64,000 bases of DNA. Source: Flavobacterium sp. N2038 (GTDB lineage Bacteria; Bacteroidota; Bacteroidia; Flavobacteriales; Flavobacteriaceae). The notes beneath the pieces are model-generated. The model searched no databases, was not told where the DNA came from, and worked only from the letters and a program-made list of their open reading frames with translations. Every line of letters begins with the position of its first letter. Within the stretch, counting starts at the first letter, position 1. Below are positions 1 to 7,369 of this stretch, piece by piece. The stretch covers positions 4,609,855 through 4,673,854 of the forward strand of contig NZ_CP110001.1 of assembly GCF_025947185.1 (NCBI RefSeq). Reading direction: 5' to 3'. The translations under genes were made by a program, and so were the position numbers.

Positions 1-521
1 CTTGCTCCAAAAGCCCCTGAACCATTGGTAGAAGTTCCTACTCCGCGCTGTAATTGCAAGCTTTCTACAGAAGAAGCAAAATCGGGCATGTTTACCCAGA
101 AAGTTCCCTGACTTTCAGCATCATTATATGGAATACCGTTTATAGTCACGTTTACTCTTGTAGCATCACTTCCACGAACACGGATTCCGCTATAACCAAT
201 TCCGGTTCCGGCATCAGATGTTGTAACTACAGAAGGAAGATAATTCATTAAAGTTGGAATATCTTGTCCTAAATTTCTATATTTAATTTCTTTTTTATCC
301 ATATTACTAAAAGTAACAGGCGTTTTTGTAGTCACACGAACTGCAGAAACCAATACATCATCAAGTTTATTGACTTTGGTTGAATCCTGTTCTTGTGCAT
401 TAGAGGAAATAGAATAGGAGAAAGAAAATAGGAGAAAGAAAATAAATTTAGTTCCGGCTGCATTTTGAACCTTAGAACCTTTGTACCTCTGTGCCTTAGC
501 ACCTAAAAAAAAAGTTTTCAT
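1..521 (-). CDS. TonB-dependent outer-membrane receptor, N-terminal part (runs off left edge)
   Basis: Reading the minus strand from the ATG at 521-519 gives an open frame to the window edge (about 173 residues). After a hydrophobic signal segment (FIFFLLFSFSYSISSNAQ) comes a TonB-box-like start and a plug domain: VLVSAVRV, then IRVRGSDATRVNVTINGIPYND, then a SLQLQRGVGTSTNGSGAFGA stretch typical of receptor plugs. The barrel lies outside the window. The TPP riboswitch just upstream implies regulation by thiamine pyrophosphate, so the likely substrate is thiamine or a precursor, as for the predicted OMR1 receptors of Bacteroidota. The first 25 or so residues are odd: part is encoded by what looks like an intergenic repeat, followed by a small tandem duplication. 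Confidence 0.85.
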   Translation of the reverse strand, partial: MKTFFLGAKAQRYKGSKVQNAAGTKFIFFLLFSFSYSISSNAQEQDSTKVNKLDDVLVSAVRVTTKTPVTFSNMDKKEIKYRNLGQDIPTLMNYLPSVVTTSDAGTGIGYSGIRVRGSDATRVNVTINGIPYNDAESQGTFWVNMPDFASSVESLQLQRGVGTSTNGSGAFGA

Positions 522-617
522 TCGTAAAGAATTACGAATAAAAGGGGGAATTATTCTTTTGTTAAATTAATAAAATGTTTCACGACAAAATAAAGTGTGC
601 ACGCTCGATAGTATCGT

Positions 618-692
618 TTTTTCCCTTAGCAACATTACTCGCTCAGGTTCTTTGGGTATGATCTCAGCTCGTTATTTGGAGCACCCCTTTGA
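618..692 (-). promoter_or_regulatory. TPP riboswitch (THI element)
   Basis: The minus strand carries the conserved THI-box blocks in order: GGGGTGCT, then CTGAGATCATACCC, then GAACCTGA, then GTAATGTTGCTAAGGGAA. These match the thiM-type TPP aptamer core (pyrimidine-sensor CUGAGA and the GGGGUGC / ACCUGA / AGGGAA parts). It ends about 100 bases before the TonB receptor start, so it probably controls that gene by terminator or start-site sequestration. The P1 stem pairing is weak to the eye; boundaries are approximate. Confidence 0.93.
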
Positions 693-825
693 GACAGTGC
701 AAATGTAATGTTAAAAATTACAAAAATCAATGGCAATTGCAAAAATCAAATTTGAAATTCCAAATTCAAAATTCCAAAAACTCACTTTTTAAATTAGTCT
801 TCTTGGAATTTACAAAATTGGTCTT

Positions 826-1230
826 TTATTCCAAGTTAGGTTTTCTTCTGGATTGTTTTAGATCCGAAACATTCTTTTTATCCTTGATACGCTTTTTAAT
901 TACCGATTTTGGAATCTTTGTCGCTTTTCTAACTTTAGGCACAAACAATCCTTTCTTTATAATTTCTAAAAAACGTTTTACAACAATCTCTTTGTTTTTA
1001 AGCTGACTACGATCTTCGTCACAATTTAAGATTAAAACATTTTCAGAAGTTAAACGAGCTGCAATATTAGTTTGCAAAAGTAGTTTTTCCTCAGCAGATA
1101 AAGCTTCCGAAGCATTTAAATCAAAAGACAAAACGACTTTTGAGGAAACTTTATTCACATTTTGTCCGCCAGCACCACTACTGCGAACGGCTTTAAAAGC
1201 TAATTCTGATATGATTTTATCGCTATCCAT
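826..1230 (-). CDS. arfB: ArfB/YaeJ-type peptidyl-tRNA hydrolase (ribosome rescue)
   Basis: This 134-residue protein has the class I release-factor GGQ signature in the context SSGAGGQNVNKVSSKV near residues 17-32, followed by a basic Lys/Arg-rich C-terminal tail (KKRIKDKKN..., ending SRRKPNLE). That is the layout of ArfB, which hydrolyses peptidyl-tRNA on stalled ribosomes with the tail placed in the empty mRNA channel. There is no codon-recognition domain. Its ATG overlaps the stop of the upstream DUF4301 fusion gene (TAATG), so it is probably translationally coupled as the last gene of the minus-strand operon. Confidence 0.92.
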   Translation of the reverse strand: MDSDKIISELAFKAVRSSGAGGQNVNKVSSKVVLSFDLNASEALSAEEKLLLQTNIAARLTSENVLILNCDEDRSQLKNKEIVVKRFLEIIKKGLFVPKVRKATKIPKSVIKKRIKDKKNVSDLKQSRRKPNLE

Positions 1231-3344
1231 TATTGTGGCTGATGTGCCGCTTTTAGTAAATCATTTACTGTTTTTACAGGATTAAAAGTAATCAAAGGCA
1301 CGGCAACAAAAACAGTTAACCAGTTTGCCATAGAACCATTCCACAACCCCGGCAATTCATAATTTTTTACCGATTTTCCATCAATACTTTTCTCAACAAT
1401 AAATCCCGCTTTCTGATCAACATACTGAAGTAAATTGAACTTTTCGTTTTTATAATTTTTAATTCCGCAAACCAAATCTACGGGATTAAAATGCGTTGCT
1501 TCTGCTAAAATTTTACGTTGCTTTTTGTCGGTCAAATCAACTTGTGAAGTTTCTACAATTTGTAATGATTTTACTCCTTCATCATTCAAAACCCAAAACG
1601 GTCCACCGCCAGGTTCTCCTTCATTTTTAACCATTCCGCAAACACGAATCGGTCTATCCAGAAGTTCTTTAATCTTGCTTATTTTATTTTCAAAAGTAAA
1701 CTTATCAAAATCACCACTTACCTCAACATTTATCTGCTCATGTAAAAAAACAACAATTTCTTCTAAGATAGCTTCATTGACCTCATTTTTGTCAATCGCT
1801 ATCAAATATGAAAAAACTTTTTGCTGTACTTCTATCAAAACACCCGCTAAAGCCTTTTTATACAATGTGATTTGATCAATATGATTTTGAATTACATTAT
1901 CTATGTTTTTAATAAAAATCACATCTGCATCAAGATTATTCAGGTTTTCTATAAGAGCACCATGTCCTCCTGGTCTGAAAATCAAATTGTCATTTTTGTC
2001 TTTTACTAATTTATCTTTTGAATCTATAGTAATAGAATCAGTAGTTTTACTTTGATAAGAATAACCAATGTTGATTTTTATATCTGATGGCCCTTCAATT
2101 TTTTCCCTTACCTCATCAACACTATGATAAAACAAATCCTGATGGTTTTCTGAAACTGTAAAATGCAAATTAGAAACTTTTTTTGAAGTGGCATAATGTA
2201 CACATTCATTCAGATGTTCTTCGATTGGATTTGCAATATGGGCTTCATAAAAATGAAATGGCAAAACGGCCTTAGGTTTGTTTGCAAAGTCAAAATAATC
2301 AGGAGACAATAGTAATTTTATAAAATAATAATTTTTATAGTCTCTTTCTAAGGTTTCAAAATCAGGATAAACTTCTCTTAATTTCTCGTCAATTGTTTTA
2401 AAAAATGGAAATTTCTCCATTCCAACAATAAAAATGGCTAGCTCTTTATCTTTTTTCCGATTGATGTAAGCATTAATCGTCTCTTTTTGAATATCAAAAT
2501 CGTTCAGAAATGCAATTAAAAATTTAAACATTCTGGTTGCAGCACCAGAAGCCGGAACAAATTTCTTAATTTTTAATTTTTCTTTCTGACGATCAAAAAA
2601 AACTGCTTTTTCTTCAAAATCAATTTCAGATAAACTTAAAATTCCATTACCAATTGTCGCAGGATTTATTAAATTACTCTTTGTAATTCCATTTTTAAAA
2701 GCTTCAAGTTGTTTTAAAATACTTTCAAAAGGAATTTCCCGCTCATATATCTGAATAAAATCTGCAGACGAAAAACCATGCTGTTTAGCAATTGCCAAAT
2801 TATTTATAATAGCAGTTGCTTTTGCCAAACGACTTTCTTTATTACCTGACAAGGTTATAAAAGGTTTGTTAGTATCTATCAAAGTTTGTTTAAAAACAGA
2901 AAACACTGTCTCTCTTCCTTCGGGAGTATCTCTAAGATCATCTTTTTCCCAGGGAACATCAATATCAGTAAGAAAAAACAAATCGTATTCATGTTTCAAT
3001 GCAGCCTCATTTAAATGTGGATCACAAAAACCATAATACATTTCAGAAAAAACTTTAGTTACCATTAAATTGGTATCACAAAACAAGTATTTTTTTGCTG
3101 CAGCAAGCTTTTTATTTTCTAAAGCAACTTGTCCGTATGCAATAGGCATCATATCATCAGCTACACAAATATGCTGGTTCTCCTCCCATTTTTCTTGCAA
3201 ATAATCGCGTGCAAACTCAGGAACCCACTCGGTTTCGTAGTAATCTGCAAGTTGTGTTGCCAAAGTTGTTTTACCTGTACTTTCAGGTCCAAACAAAGCA
3301 ATTTTTATGATTGTTGTGTTTTGCTGTTTAAGATTTTTCTCCAT
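1230..3344 (-). CDS. NadR-like P-loop kinase fused to DUF4301
   Basis: The open frame reaches up to 3494, but the first 50 residues are out-of-frame pnuC sequence; I start at the ATG 3344-3342 (MEKNLKQQ), giving 704 residues. Residues about 12-190 are a NadR-like ATPase/ribosylnicotinamide-kinase domain with Walker A GPESTGKTTL (19-28), a WVPEFARDYL segment and a CDTNLMVTKVFSE core. From about residue 200 to the end the sequence resembles the Bacteroidota DUF4301 family (for example FVPASGAATRMFKFL, FRPGGHGALIENLN, VCGMVKNEGEPGGGPFWV). It overlaps the pnuC 3' end by 40 bp. PnuC plus NadR kinase suggests uptake and phosphorylation trapping of nicotinamide riboside; the role of DUF4301 is unknown. 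No stop separates the two parts here. Confidence 0.82.
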   Translation of the reverse strand: MEKNLKQQNTTIIKIALFGPESTGKTTLATQLADYYETEWVPEFARDYLQEKWEENQHICVADDMMPIAYGQVALENKKLAAAKKYLFCDTNLMVTKVFSEMYYGFCDPHLNEAALKHEYDLFFLTDIDVPWEKDDLRDTPEGRETVFSVFKQTLIDTNKPFITLSGNKESRLAKATAIINNLAIAKQHGFSSADFIQIYEREIPFESILKQLEAFKNGITKSNLINPATIGNGILSLSEIDFEEKAVFFDRQKEKLKIKKFVPASGAATRMFKFLIAFLNDFDIQKETINAYINRKKDKELAIFIVGMEKFPFFKTIDEKLREVYPDFETLERDYKNYYFIKLLLSPDYFDFANKPKAVLPFHFYEAHIANPIEEHLNECVHYATSKKVSNLHFTVSENHQDLFYHSVDEVREKIEGPSDIKINIGYSYQSKTTDSITIDSKDKLVKDKNDNLIFRPGGHGALIENLNNLDADVIFIKNIDNVIQNHIDQITLYKKALAGVLIEVQQKVFSYLIAIDKNEVNEAILEEIVVFLHEQINVEVSGDFDKFTFENKISKIKELLDRPIRVCGMVKNEGEPGGGPFWVLNDEGVKSLQIVETSQVDLTDKKQRKILAEATHFNPVDLVCGIKNYKNEKFNLLQYVDQKAGFIVEKSIDGKSVKNYELPGLWNGSMANWLTVFVAVPLITFNPVKTVNDLLKAAHQPQ

Positions 3345-3928
3345 TCTAAATAAGCTGAAATAGCTAAAATTGTAAAAATTAAATATTGAAGTGACAGCAT
3401 CCCTAAGCCACGATAAGCGTAAAGAGGTACAACAATAATGTCGCCAATAATCCAAAGTGTCCAGTTTTCGATTTTTTTCCTGGCCATATACCACATTCCC
3501 GCAAAAAATATTCCAGACGAAATCATATCGACATAATTGTCTTTTTTGATTTCGTAGTCAAAATATTTATAAATCCCGAAAACTACAAAAACAGTTACAA
3601 AAAACAGTACGATTCCAATTAATTTTTCATTAAAACTTGTACGAGTAATTGGCAAATTATCTTCTACAGTTCCTCCTTTTGCCCAAACATACCAACCGTA
3701 AATACTCATAATCGAGAAATATCCATTTATAATCATATCACCAATGTAACCGGCAACATATAATAGATAAACAGAAATTACAGTTGCAATTAATCCCGTC
3801 GGATAAACCCAAATGTTTTCTTTTTTGGCAAACCAAACACTTAAAATTCCGCAAACAAAGACTAAAAACTCTAAAGCAATGTGCCACAAAGGAGCATTCC
3901 TATAACTGTCTAGAAAAAAATCAATCAT
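3305..3928 (-). CDS. pnuC: PnuC-family vitamin transporter
   Basis: A 207-residue integral membrane protein with about seven hydrophobic segments and the PnuC signature around NGYFSIMSIYGWYVW, plus the early WVYPTGLIATVISVYLLY helix. PnuC proteins are SWEET-like facilitators that bring in nicotinamide riboside (PnuC) or thiamine (PnuT), trapped by a cytoplasmic kinase. The overlapping downstream NadR-like kinase argues for nicotinamide riboside; the nearby TPP riboswitch and TonB receptor on the same strand leave thiamine open. It lies 23 bp after the GGGP synthase gene in an apparent four-gene operon. Confidence 0.9.
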   Translation of the reverse strand: MIDFFLDSYRNAPLWHIALEFLVFVCGILSVWFAKKENIWVYPTGLIATVISVYLLYVAGYIGDMIINGYFSIMSIYGWYVWAKGGTVEDNLPITRTSFNEKLIGIVLFFVTVFVVFGIYKYFDYEIKKDNYVDMISSGIFFAGMWYMARKKIENWTLWIIGDIIVVPLYAYRGLGMLSLQYLIFTILAISAYLEWRKILNSKTQQS

Positions 3929-3951
3929 GATTCACATTGTTTTTGGGTTAT

Positions 3952-4680
3952 TTACGATTCAAAAAAATGACTGTCATTTTCAAAAGCAGTTCCAATAACT
4001 ACTAAATCTGCTCCTGCATTGTATGCTTTTTGAATTGCGTGCAAATCTACAATTCCTCCTCCAACAATTATAGGAATTTCGATATTTTGCGCAATTAACT
4101 CTATCATTTTCAACGGAACCGCATTTTTTGCTCCACTACCCGCCTCTAGATATATTAATTTATTCCCCAACATCTCTCCGGCCTGAGCAGTTGCCAATGC
4201 CAAATCAAAATTTTCACGATTTAATGGTTTTGTTTTACTGACACGTGCCACTGCAGTTTCATTACCACTTTCAATCAAGATATAACCTGTAGAAATAACC
4301 TCTACCTTTGTTTTTTTTAAAATCGGAGCAGCCTGAACCTGGTACTCTATTAAATAATCCGGATTTCGTCCAGACAACAAAGACAAAAACAAAATAGCAT
4401 CTGCCTGAGGTGAAATTTGAGACGGATCTCCCGGAAATAAAACAACTGGTAAATTTGTACTTTGTTTTAGTTCTGCAATTAAATCTTCTAAAATAGTAGT
4501 CTGAACAATACTTCCTCCAACAAAAATGTGAGTTGCAGGAGACTGATTTATTTTAACTAATAAATCACCTAACTTCTCCATCGCAATTTTGTCAGGATCT
4601 AAAAGTATGGCCAATAATTTTTGACCTTTACTTTTTGCTTCCAAAATCTGCTGATGTATATTAATTTGTTTTTGCTGCAT
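3952..4680 (-). CDS. Geranylgeranylglyceryl phosphate synthase family (PcrB/GGGPS, TIM barrel)
   Basis: A 242-residue protein with the GGGPS/PcrB pattern: LLAILLDPDKI near the N-terminus, FVGGS, LFPGDPSQIS, then STGYILIESG, YLEAGSGA and a phosphate-binding PIIVGGGI ... AGADLVVIGTAFEN at the end. The family couples glycerol-1-phosphate with a polyprenyl diphosphate to form an ether lipid precursor; many Bacteroidota carry one although its lipid product is poorly known. It is the first gene of the minus-strand operon and is divergent from the Crp/Fnr gene with 93 bp between starts. Confidence 0.9.
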   Translation of the reverse strand: MQQKQINIHQQILEAKSKGQKLLAILLDPDKIAMEKLGDLLVKINQSPATHIFVGGSIVQTTILEDLIAELKQSTNLPVVLFPGDPSQISPQADAILFLSLLSGRNPDYLIEYQVQAAPILKKTKVEVISTGYILIESGNETAVARVSKTKPLNRENFDLALATAQAGEMLGNKLIYLEAGSGAKNAVPLKMIELIAQNIEIPIIVGGGIVDLHAIQKAYNAGADLVVIGTAFENDSHFFES

Positions 4681-4734
4681 AGTGGGCGTAAAAGTAAAAA
4701 GATTTTTAACGCTGATGAACTATTTGGAATGAAT

Positions 4735-4742
4735 TATATTTG
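4735..4742 (+). promoter_or_regulatory. Likely -7 element of the Crp/Fnr gene (TATATTTG)
   Basis: TATATTTG fits the Bacteroidota sigma-ABfr -7 consensus TAnnTTTG. It lies 31 bp before the ATG at 4774, giving a short leader and arguing against the upstream in-frame ATG at 4621, which would place the start inside the divergent gene. Confidence 0.5.
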
Positions 4743-4773
4743 TATCCTCTCTGCTTACAATCAAAGTAAAAAT

Positions 4774-5370
4774 ATGATCACTTCTGAATTATTAAAAAAG
4801 TATGGTGCTGTACAAAAGTCTTTCGCTAAAAACGAAATTATTTTTGAAGAAGGGAGTCTGCCAATTCATTATCACCAAATTATTTCAGGAGAAATTAAAA
4901 TGAGTAATTACAATGATGATGGCCGAGAATTTATTCAGGGAATATTTTATAAAAATCAATCCTTTGGTGAACCTCCATTATTCTTAAATCAGAAATATCC
5001 AGCAAATGCGATTGCAGTAGAAAACAGCCAGATACTTTTTCTGCCCAAGCTTACTTTCATGAAACTACTGGAAGAAAATCCATCAATTAGCATCAAAATA
5101 ATCGAAAACCTGGCACAACGTCTGTATTATAAATCTGTTATGGCAGCAGAAATTTCTACACATGAACCGGAACACCGAGTTTTAAAACTAATTGATCACG
5201 GAATTGCTTATTTTGATTTCAAAAAAGATTCAAACGGATATCTTATCAATTTCACAAGACAACAAATAGGAGATTTAACAGGTCTTAGGGTTGAAACCGT
5301 TATCAGAACCATTAAGGCTCTTGAGAAAAAGGGAGAACTGAAAATAATTAACCGAAAAGTATACCGATAA
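4774..5370 (+). CDS. Crp/Fnr-family transcription regulator without cysteines
   Basis: A 198-residue regulator: cyclic-nucleotide-like beta-barrel (about residues 15-110, with GEPPLFLNQKYPANAIA), a dimerisation helix (about 115-140), and a C-terminal winged helix (LINFTRQQIGDLTGLRVETVIRTIKALEKKGEL in part, 157-190). The recognition helix carries V-E-T-V-I-R (E174, R178), resembling the E-x-x-S-R pattern of FNR, which reads TTGAT. The protein has no cysteine, so it cannot hold an FNR [4Fe-4S] cluster; a haem or other NO/O2-sensing mechanism as in DNR-type regulators is possible. The start is set by the TATATTTG element 32 bp upstream. An FNR-like palindrome follows the gene. Confidence 0.88.
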   Translation: MITSELLKKYGAVQKSFAKNEIIFEEGSLPIHYHQIISGEIKMSNYNDDGREFIQGIFYKNQSFGEPPLFLNQKYPANAIAVENSQILFLPKLTFMKLLEENPSISIKIIENLAQRLYYKSVMAAEISTHEPEHRVLKLIDHGIAYFDFKKDSNGYLINFTRQQIGDLTGLRVETVIRTIKALEKKGELKIINRKVYR

Positions 5371-5379
5371 AATAGATTT

Positions 5380-5405
5380 CGTTTTATGATTTTAATCATA
5401 AAACG
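5380..5405. promoter_or_regulatory. Perfect FNR-type palindrome (TGAT-N4-ATCA core)
   Basis: Two perfect 12-bp arms (CGTTTTATGATT and its reverse complement) are separated by 2 bp. The centre reads TGAT-TTTA-ATCA, the FNR/DNR half-site arrangement. The centre lies about 42 bp upstream of the start site expected from the TACCTTTG element at 5423, a class II activator position. It is also too close to the end of the upstream gene to exclude a terminator role, but there is no U-run after it. Confidence 0.65.
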
Positions 5406-5422
5406 CAGCTGTAAAGTGCATG

Positions 5423-5430
5423 TACCTTTG
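5423..5430 (+). promoter_or_regulatory. Likely -7 promoter element (TACCTTTG)
   Basis: TACCTTTG matches TAnnTTTG exactly and sits 22 bp before the ATG of the small membrane protein. No clear -33 TTG is visible; the palindrome at 5380-5405 occupies that region, as expected for an activator-dependent promoter. Confidence 0.55.
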
Positions 5431-5451
5431 TTACTATAAAAACAGAATATC

Positions 5452-5739
5452 ATGACACTATATCAAACAACATTCGAAAATTTCAATAAAAGTTACATGG
5501 GTTCAGCTGCAATGGCTGTAATTGGCCAAAGCTGTTTAGGCGGCGCAGCAGCAATGTATGTCCTGGCAAACGGAACCTCTATTGGACAAATGATACAACT
5601 TGCTATAATTGTACTGGCTTGTGTCTTTGCAAATACATCAATATTAGCACAAATGAAACACAAAGTGGTTTTTAACCTTATTATTTTAAGCACATTTTTA
5701 AGTTTGCTTTTTATATTTTTGAATAGCTTTATACTGTGA
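5452..5739 (+). CDS. Small three-helix membrane protein of unknown function
   Basis: A 95-residue protein with three hydrophobic segments at about 17-38, 45-65 and 70-94 and short polar links. The glycine/alanine-rich first helix contains a single cysteine (QSCLGGAAAMY). I do not recognise a family. It is the first gene after the FNR-type palindrome and its TGA overlaps the GTG start of the truncated haemoglobin gene, so the two are probably co-translated. A role in respiration or nitrosative stress is inference from context only. Confidence 0.75.
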   Translation: MTLYQTTFENFNKSYMGSAAMAVIGQSCLGGAAAMYVLANGTSIGQMIQLAIIVLACVFANTSILAQMKHKVVFNLIILSTFLSLLFIFLNSFIL

Positions 5740-6134
5740 AAAAACAAATAGAAAATAGAGAAGACATTGGTTTTTTAGTAAATCAATTCTATGATAAAAT
5801 AAGAGCCGATGAAGAAATCGGCTTTTATTTTAACGAAATAATAACTGACTGGAATTCACATCTTGAAAAACTAACTGATTTTTGGGAAATGAATTTGTTT
5901 GGTATAAAGAAATATAACGGTAACCCTATTGCAGTTCATAATGAAGTTGACGCTCATTTTAATGGCAAAATTACTTCAAATGAATTTGGAATCTGGCTAA
6001 ATCATTGGTTTCAGACTTTAGACGAACATTTTGAAGGCGAAAATGTCGAAATACTAAAAAGACGTGCCCGAAAAATGAGCACTTTTTTATACATGAATAT
6101 GTTTGAAAATCGGAAAAAAGAAAATAACGATTAA
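5736..6134 (+). CDS. Group III truncated haemoglobin
   Basis: A 132-residue globin of the 2-on-2 truncated group III type: a helical N-terminus (DIGFLVNQFYDKIRADEEIGFYF), a DFWEMNLFG segment, and HNEVDAHFNGKITSNEFGIWLNHWF in part, where H74 is a candidate proximal haem ligand before the F-x-x-WL helix. Group III globins bind O2/NO and are linked to nitrosative stress in Campylobacter. The start is GTG at 5736, overlapping the upstream stop (GTGA). Together with the Crp/Fnr gene and palindrome it forms a likely gas-responsive module. Confidence 0.88.
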   Translation: MKKQIENREDIGFLVNQFYDKIRADEEIGFYFNEIITDWNSHLEKLTDFWEMNLFGIKKYNGNPIAVHNEVDAHFNGKITSNEFGIWLNHWFQTLDEHFEGENVEILKRRARKMSTFLYMNMFENRKKENND

Positions 6135-6225
6135 AACCCCTATCAACTTTTTCAAACAACAATGGCTTTTATAACACCAATATATCTAGAAGTCAAAATA
6201 AAAGCTGTTACTTTAATTTGCCATT

Positions 6226-6876
6226 TTATTTCTCAAAAGCATAAACCAAAGTAAAATTCCCTTCAAAATTATCCGACTTTACTTCCTGATAATTTACATC
6301 AAAATCTTTTACCAAATTATCAAAATGAAGACTGGCCTGAGTTTTACTTCCGTCTAAAGAGAAATCATTAACATTTATATGATCCTTAAAACTGATGCCT
6401 TTCTCATTTCTGATTTTAAAAATAGCTTCTTTAGCTCCCCAGATTACAGTAAGTTTTTTAATGTATTCTTTTGTAGAATTCGGTTCTAAATAACCCATTT
6501 CATAATCGGTAAATTTATCGGCAATTCTCTGAATTTTTTCACGTTGCAATTCCATATCGATTCCAACGGTTTCATGGCTAACTATTATAGCCGCAAAATG
6601 ATATGAATGTGTAATTGAAATGTAATTATGACAATCAAAATAAGGTTTACCAAATTCATCATAATGCAAATCTTTATCTTCAAAACCTAATTCCTGAATC
6701 AACATACGAACGCTCAAAAAAGCACGCTGATGCATTTGAGATTTCATTCCGTCAAGTCTCAATTGCGTCTTTTCCTTCAAAATAACCTTACTCGATAGCT
6801 CCTCAAAAGATTCGGTTATTTCCCAAATTAAAATTTTTGTGGTTTCGTTAAACTGTATGGTCTGAAATAAAGGCAT
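6226..6876 (-). CDS. 4'-phosphopantetheinyl transferase (Sfp type)
   Basis: A 216-residue protein with both PPTase signatures: GIDMEL at 105-110 (metal-binding D107 and E109) and WGAKEAIFK at 146-154 (E150, K154). It transfers phosphopantetheine from CoA to carrier-protein serines. No polyketide or peptide synthetase lies in the window, so it probably serves fatty-acid or other carrier proteins elsewhere. It is convergent with the globin gene and ends in about 90 bp of unremarkable sequence. Confidence 0.92.
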   Translation of the reverse strand: MPLFQTIQFNETTKILIWEITESFEELSSKVILKEKTQLRLDGMKSQMHQRAFLSVRMLIQELGFEDKDLHYDEFGKPYFDCHNYISITHSYHFAAIIVSHETVGIDMELQREKIQRIADKFTDYEMGYLEPNSTKEYIKKLTVIWGAKEAIFKIRNEKGISFKDHINVNDFSLDGSKTQASLHFDNLVKDFDVNYQEVKSDNFEGNFTLVYAFEK

Positions 6877-6912
6877 TTTTAAATTATAAATTATGAGTTG
6901 TGAATTATGAGT

Positions 6913-7243
6913 TTTTAAACCATATAAGTTATTTAAGAAAATATAACTATGGGTTTAGAAAATGTATTAGTAAATATAAGTAATTCGCGACAAAGGTAAT
7001 AGTTTCAGAATCTTTTTTTAATGAACTTATATCACTTACGGTTGGTAAATTTTAAATATATAAGTGATTTAAGAAAACATAACTGTTGGCTTTAAAAAGC
7101 ATTACTAAATATTAAGCAATTCACGACAAAGGTAATAGTTTCAGAATCTTTTTAAATGAGCTTATATCACTTATATGGTTTCAAAAAACATAATATAAGA
7201 ATTCTTTTTTAAATGAACTTATATCACTTATATGGTTTAAAAC
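6913..7243. repeat. Composite non-coding repeat element with inverted ends
   Basis: The left end (TTTTTAAACCATATAAG, 6913 on) and the right end (CTTATATGGTTTAAAA region, ending near 7243) are inverted copies with few mismatches. Inside, a unit of 136 bp is repeated in direct order (starts at 6922 and 7058), sharing the block GACAAAGGTAATAGTTTCAG, and a shorter third copy of the CTTATATCACTTATATGG motif appears at 7161. No open reading frame of note. It fills most of the 493-bp gap between the PPTase and ahcY genes. It looks like a non-autonomous repeat family, not a CRISPR. Confidence 0.75.
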
Positions 7244-7328
7244 GATTCTTAAACTAACATTCTAGAGATTAAGAAATTAAAGATTTCACAAATCTTAGAG
7301 AAAATAGTAAAAATAAAAACCTATTACG

Positions 7329-7336
7329 TAAATTTG
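7329..7336 (+). promoter_or_regulatory. Likely -7 promoter element of ahcY (TAAATTTG)
   Basis: TAAATTTG fits TAnnTTTG and lies 33 bp before the ahcY ATG, after the repeat element ends. No convincing -33 TTG. Confidence 0.5.
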
Positions 7337-7369
7337 CAAAAATTTTACAATTATACAAATATACTATAA

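Noticed and set aside
3345..3494. Longer N-terminus for the NadR-DUF4301 protein
   Set aside because: The 50 extra residues are shadow translation of pnuC and contain no family sequence; MEKNLKQQ matches a normal start.
4621..4773. Earlier ATG for the Crp/Fnr gene
   Set aside because: It lies inside the divergent GGGP synthase gene and upstream of the TATATTTG element.
6913..7243. CRISPR-like or tandem satellite array before ahcY
   Set aside because: Only two full units, long 136-bp period and inverted ends; fits a non-autonomous repeat element.
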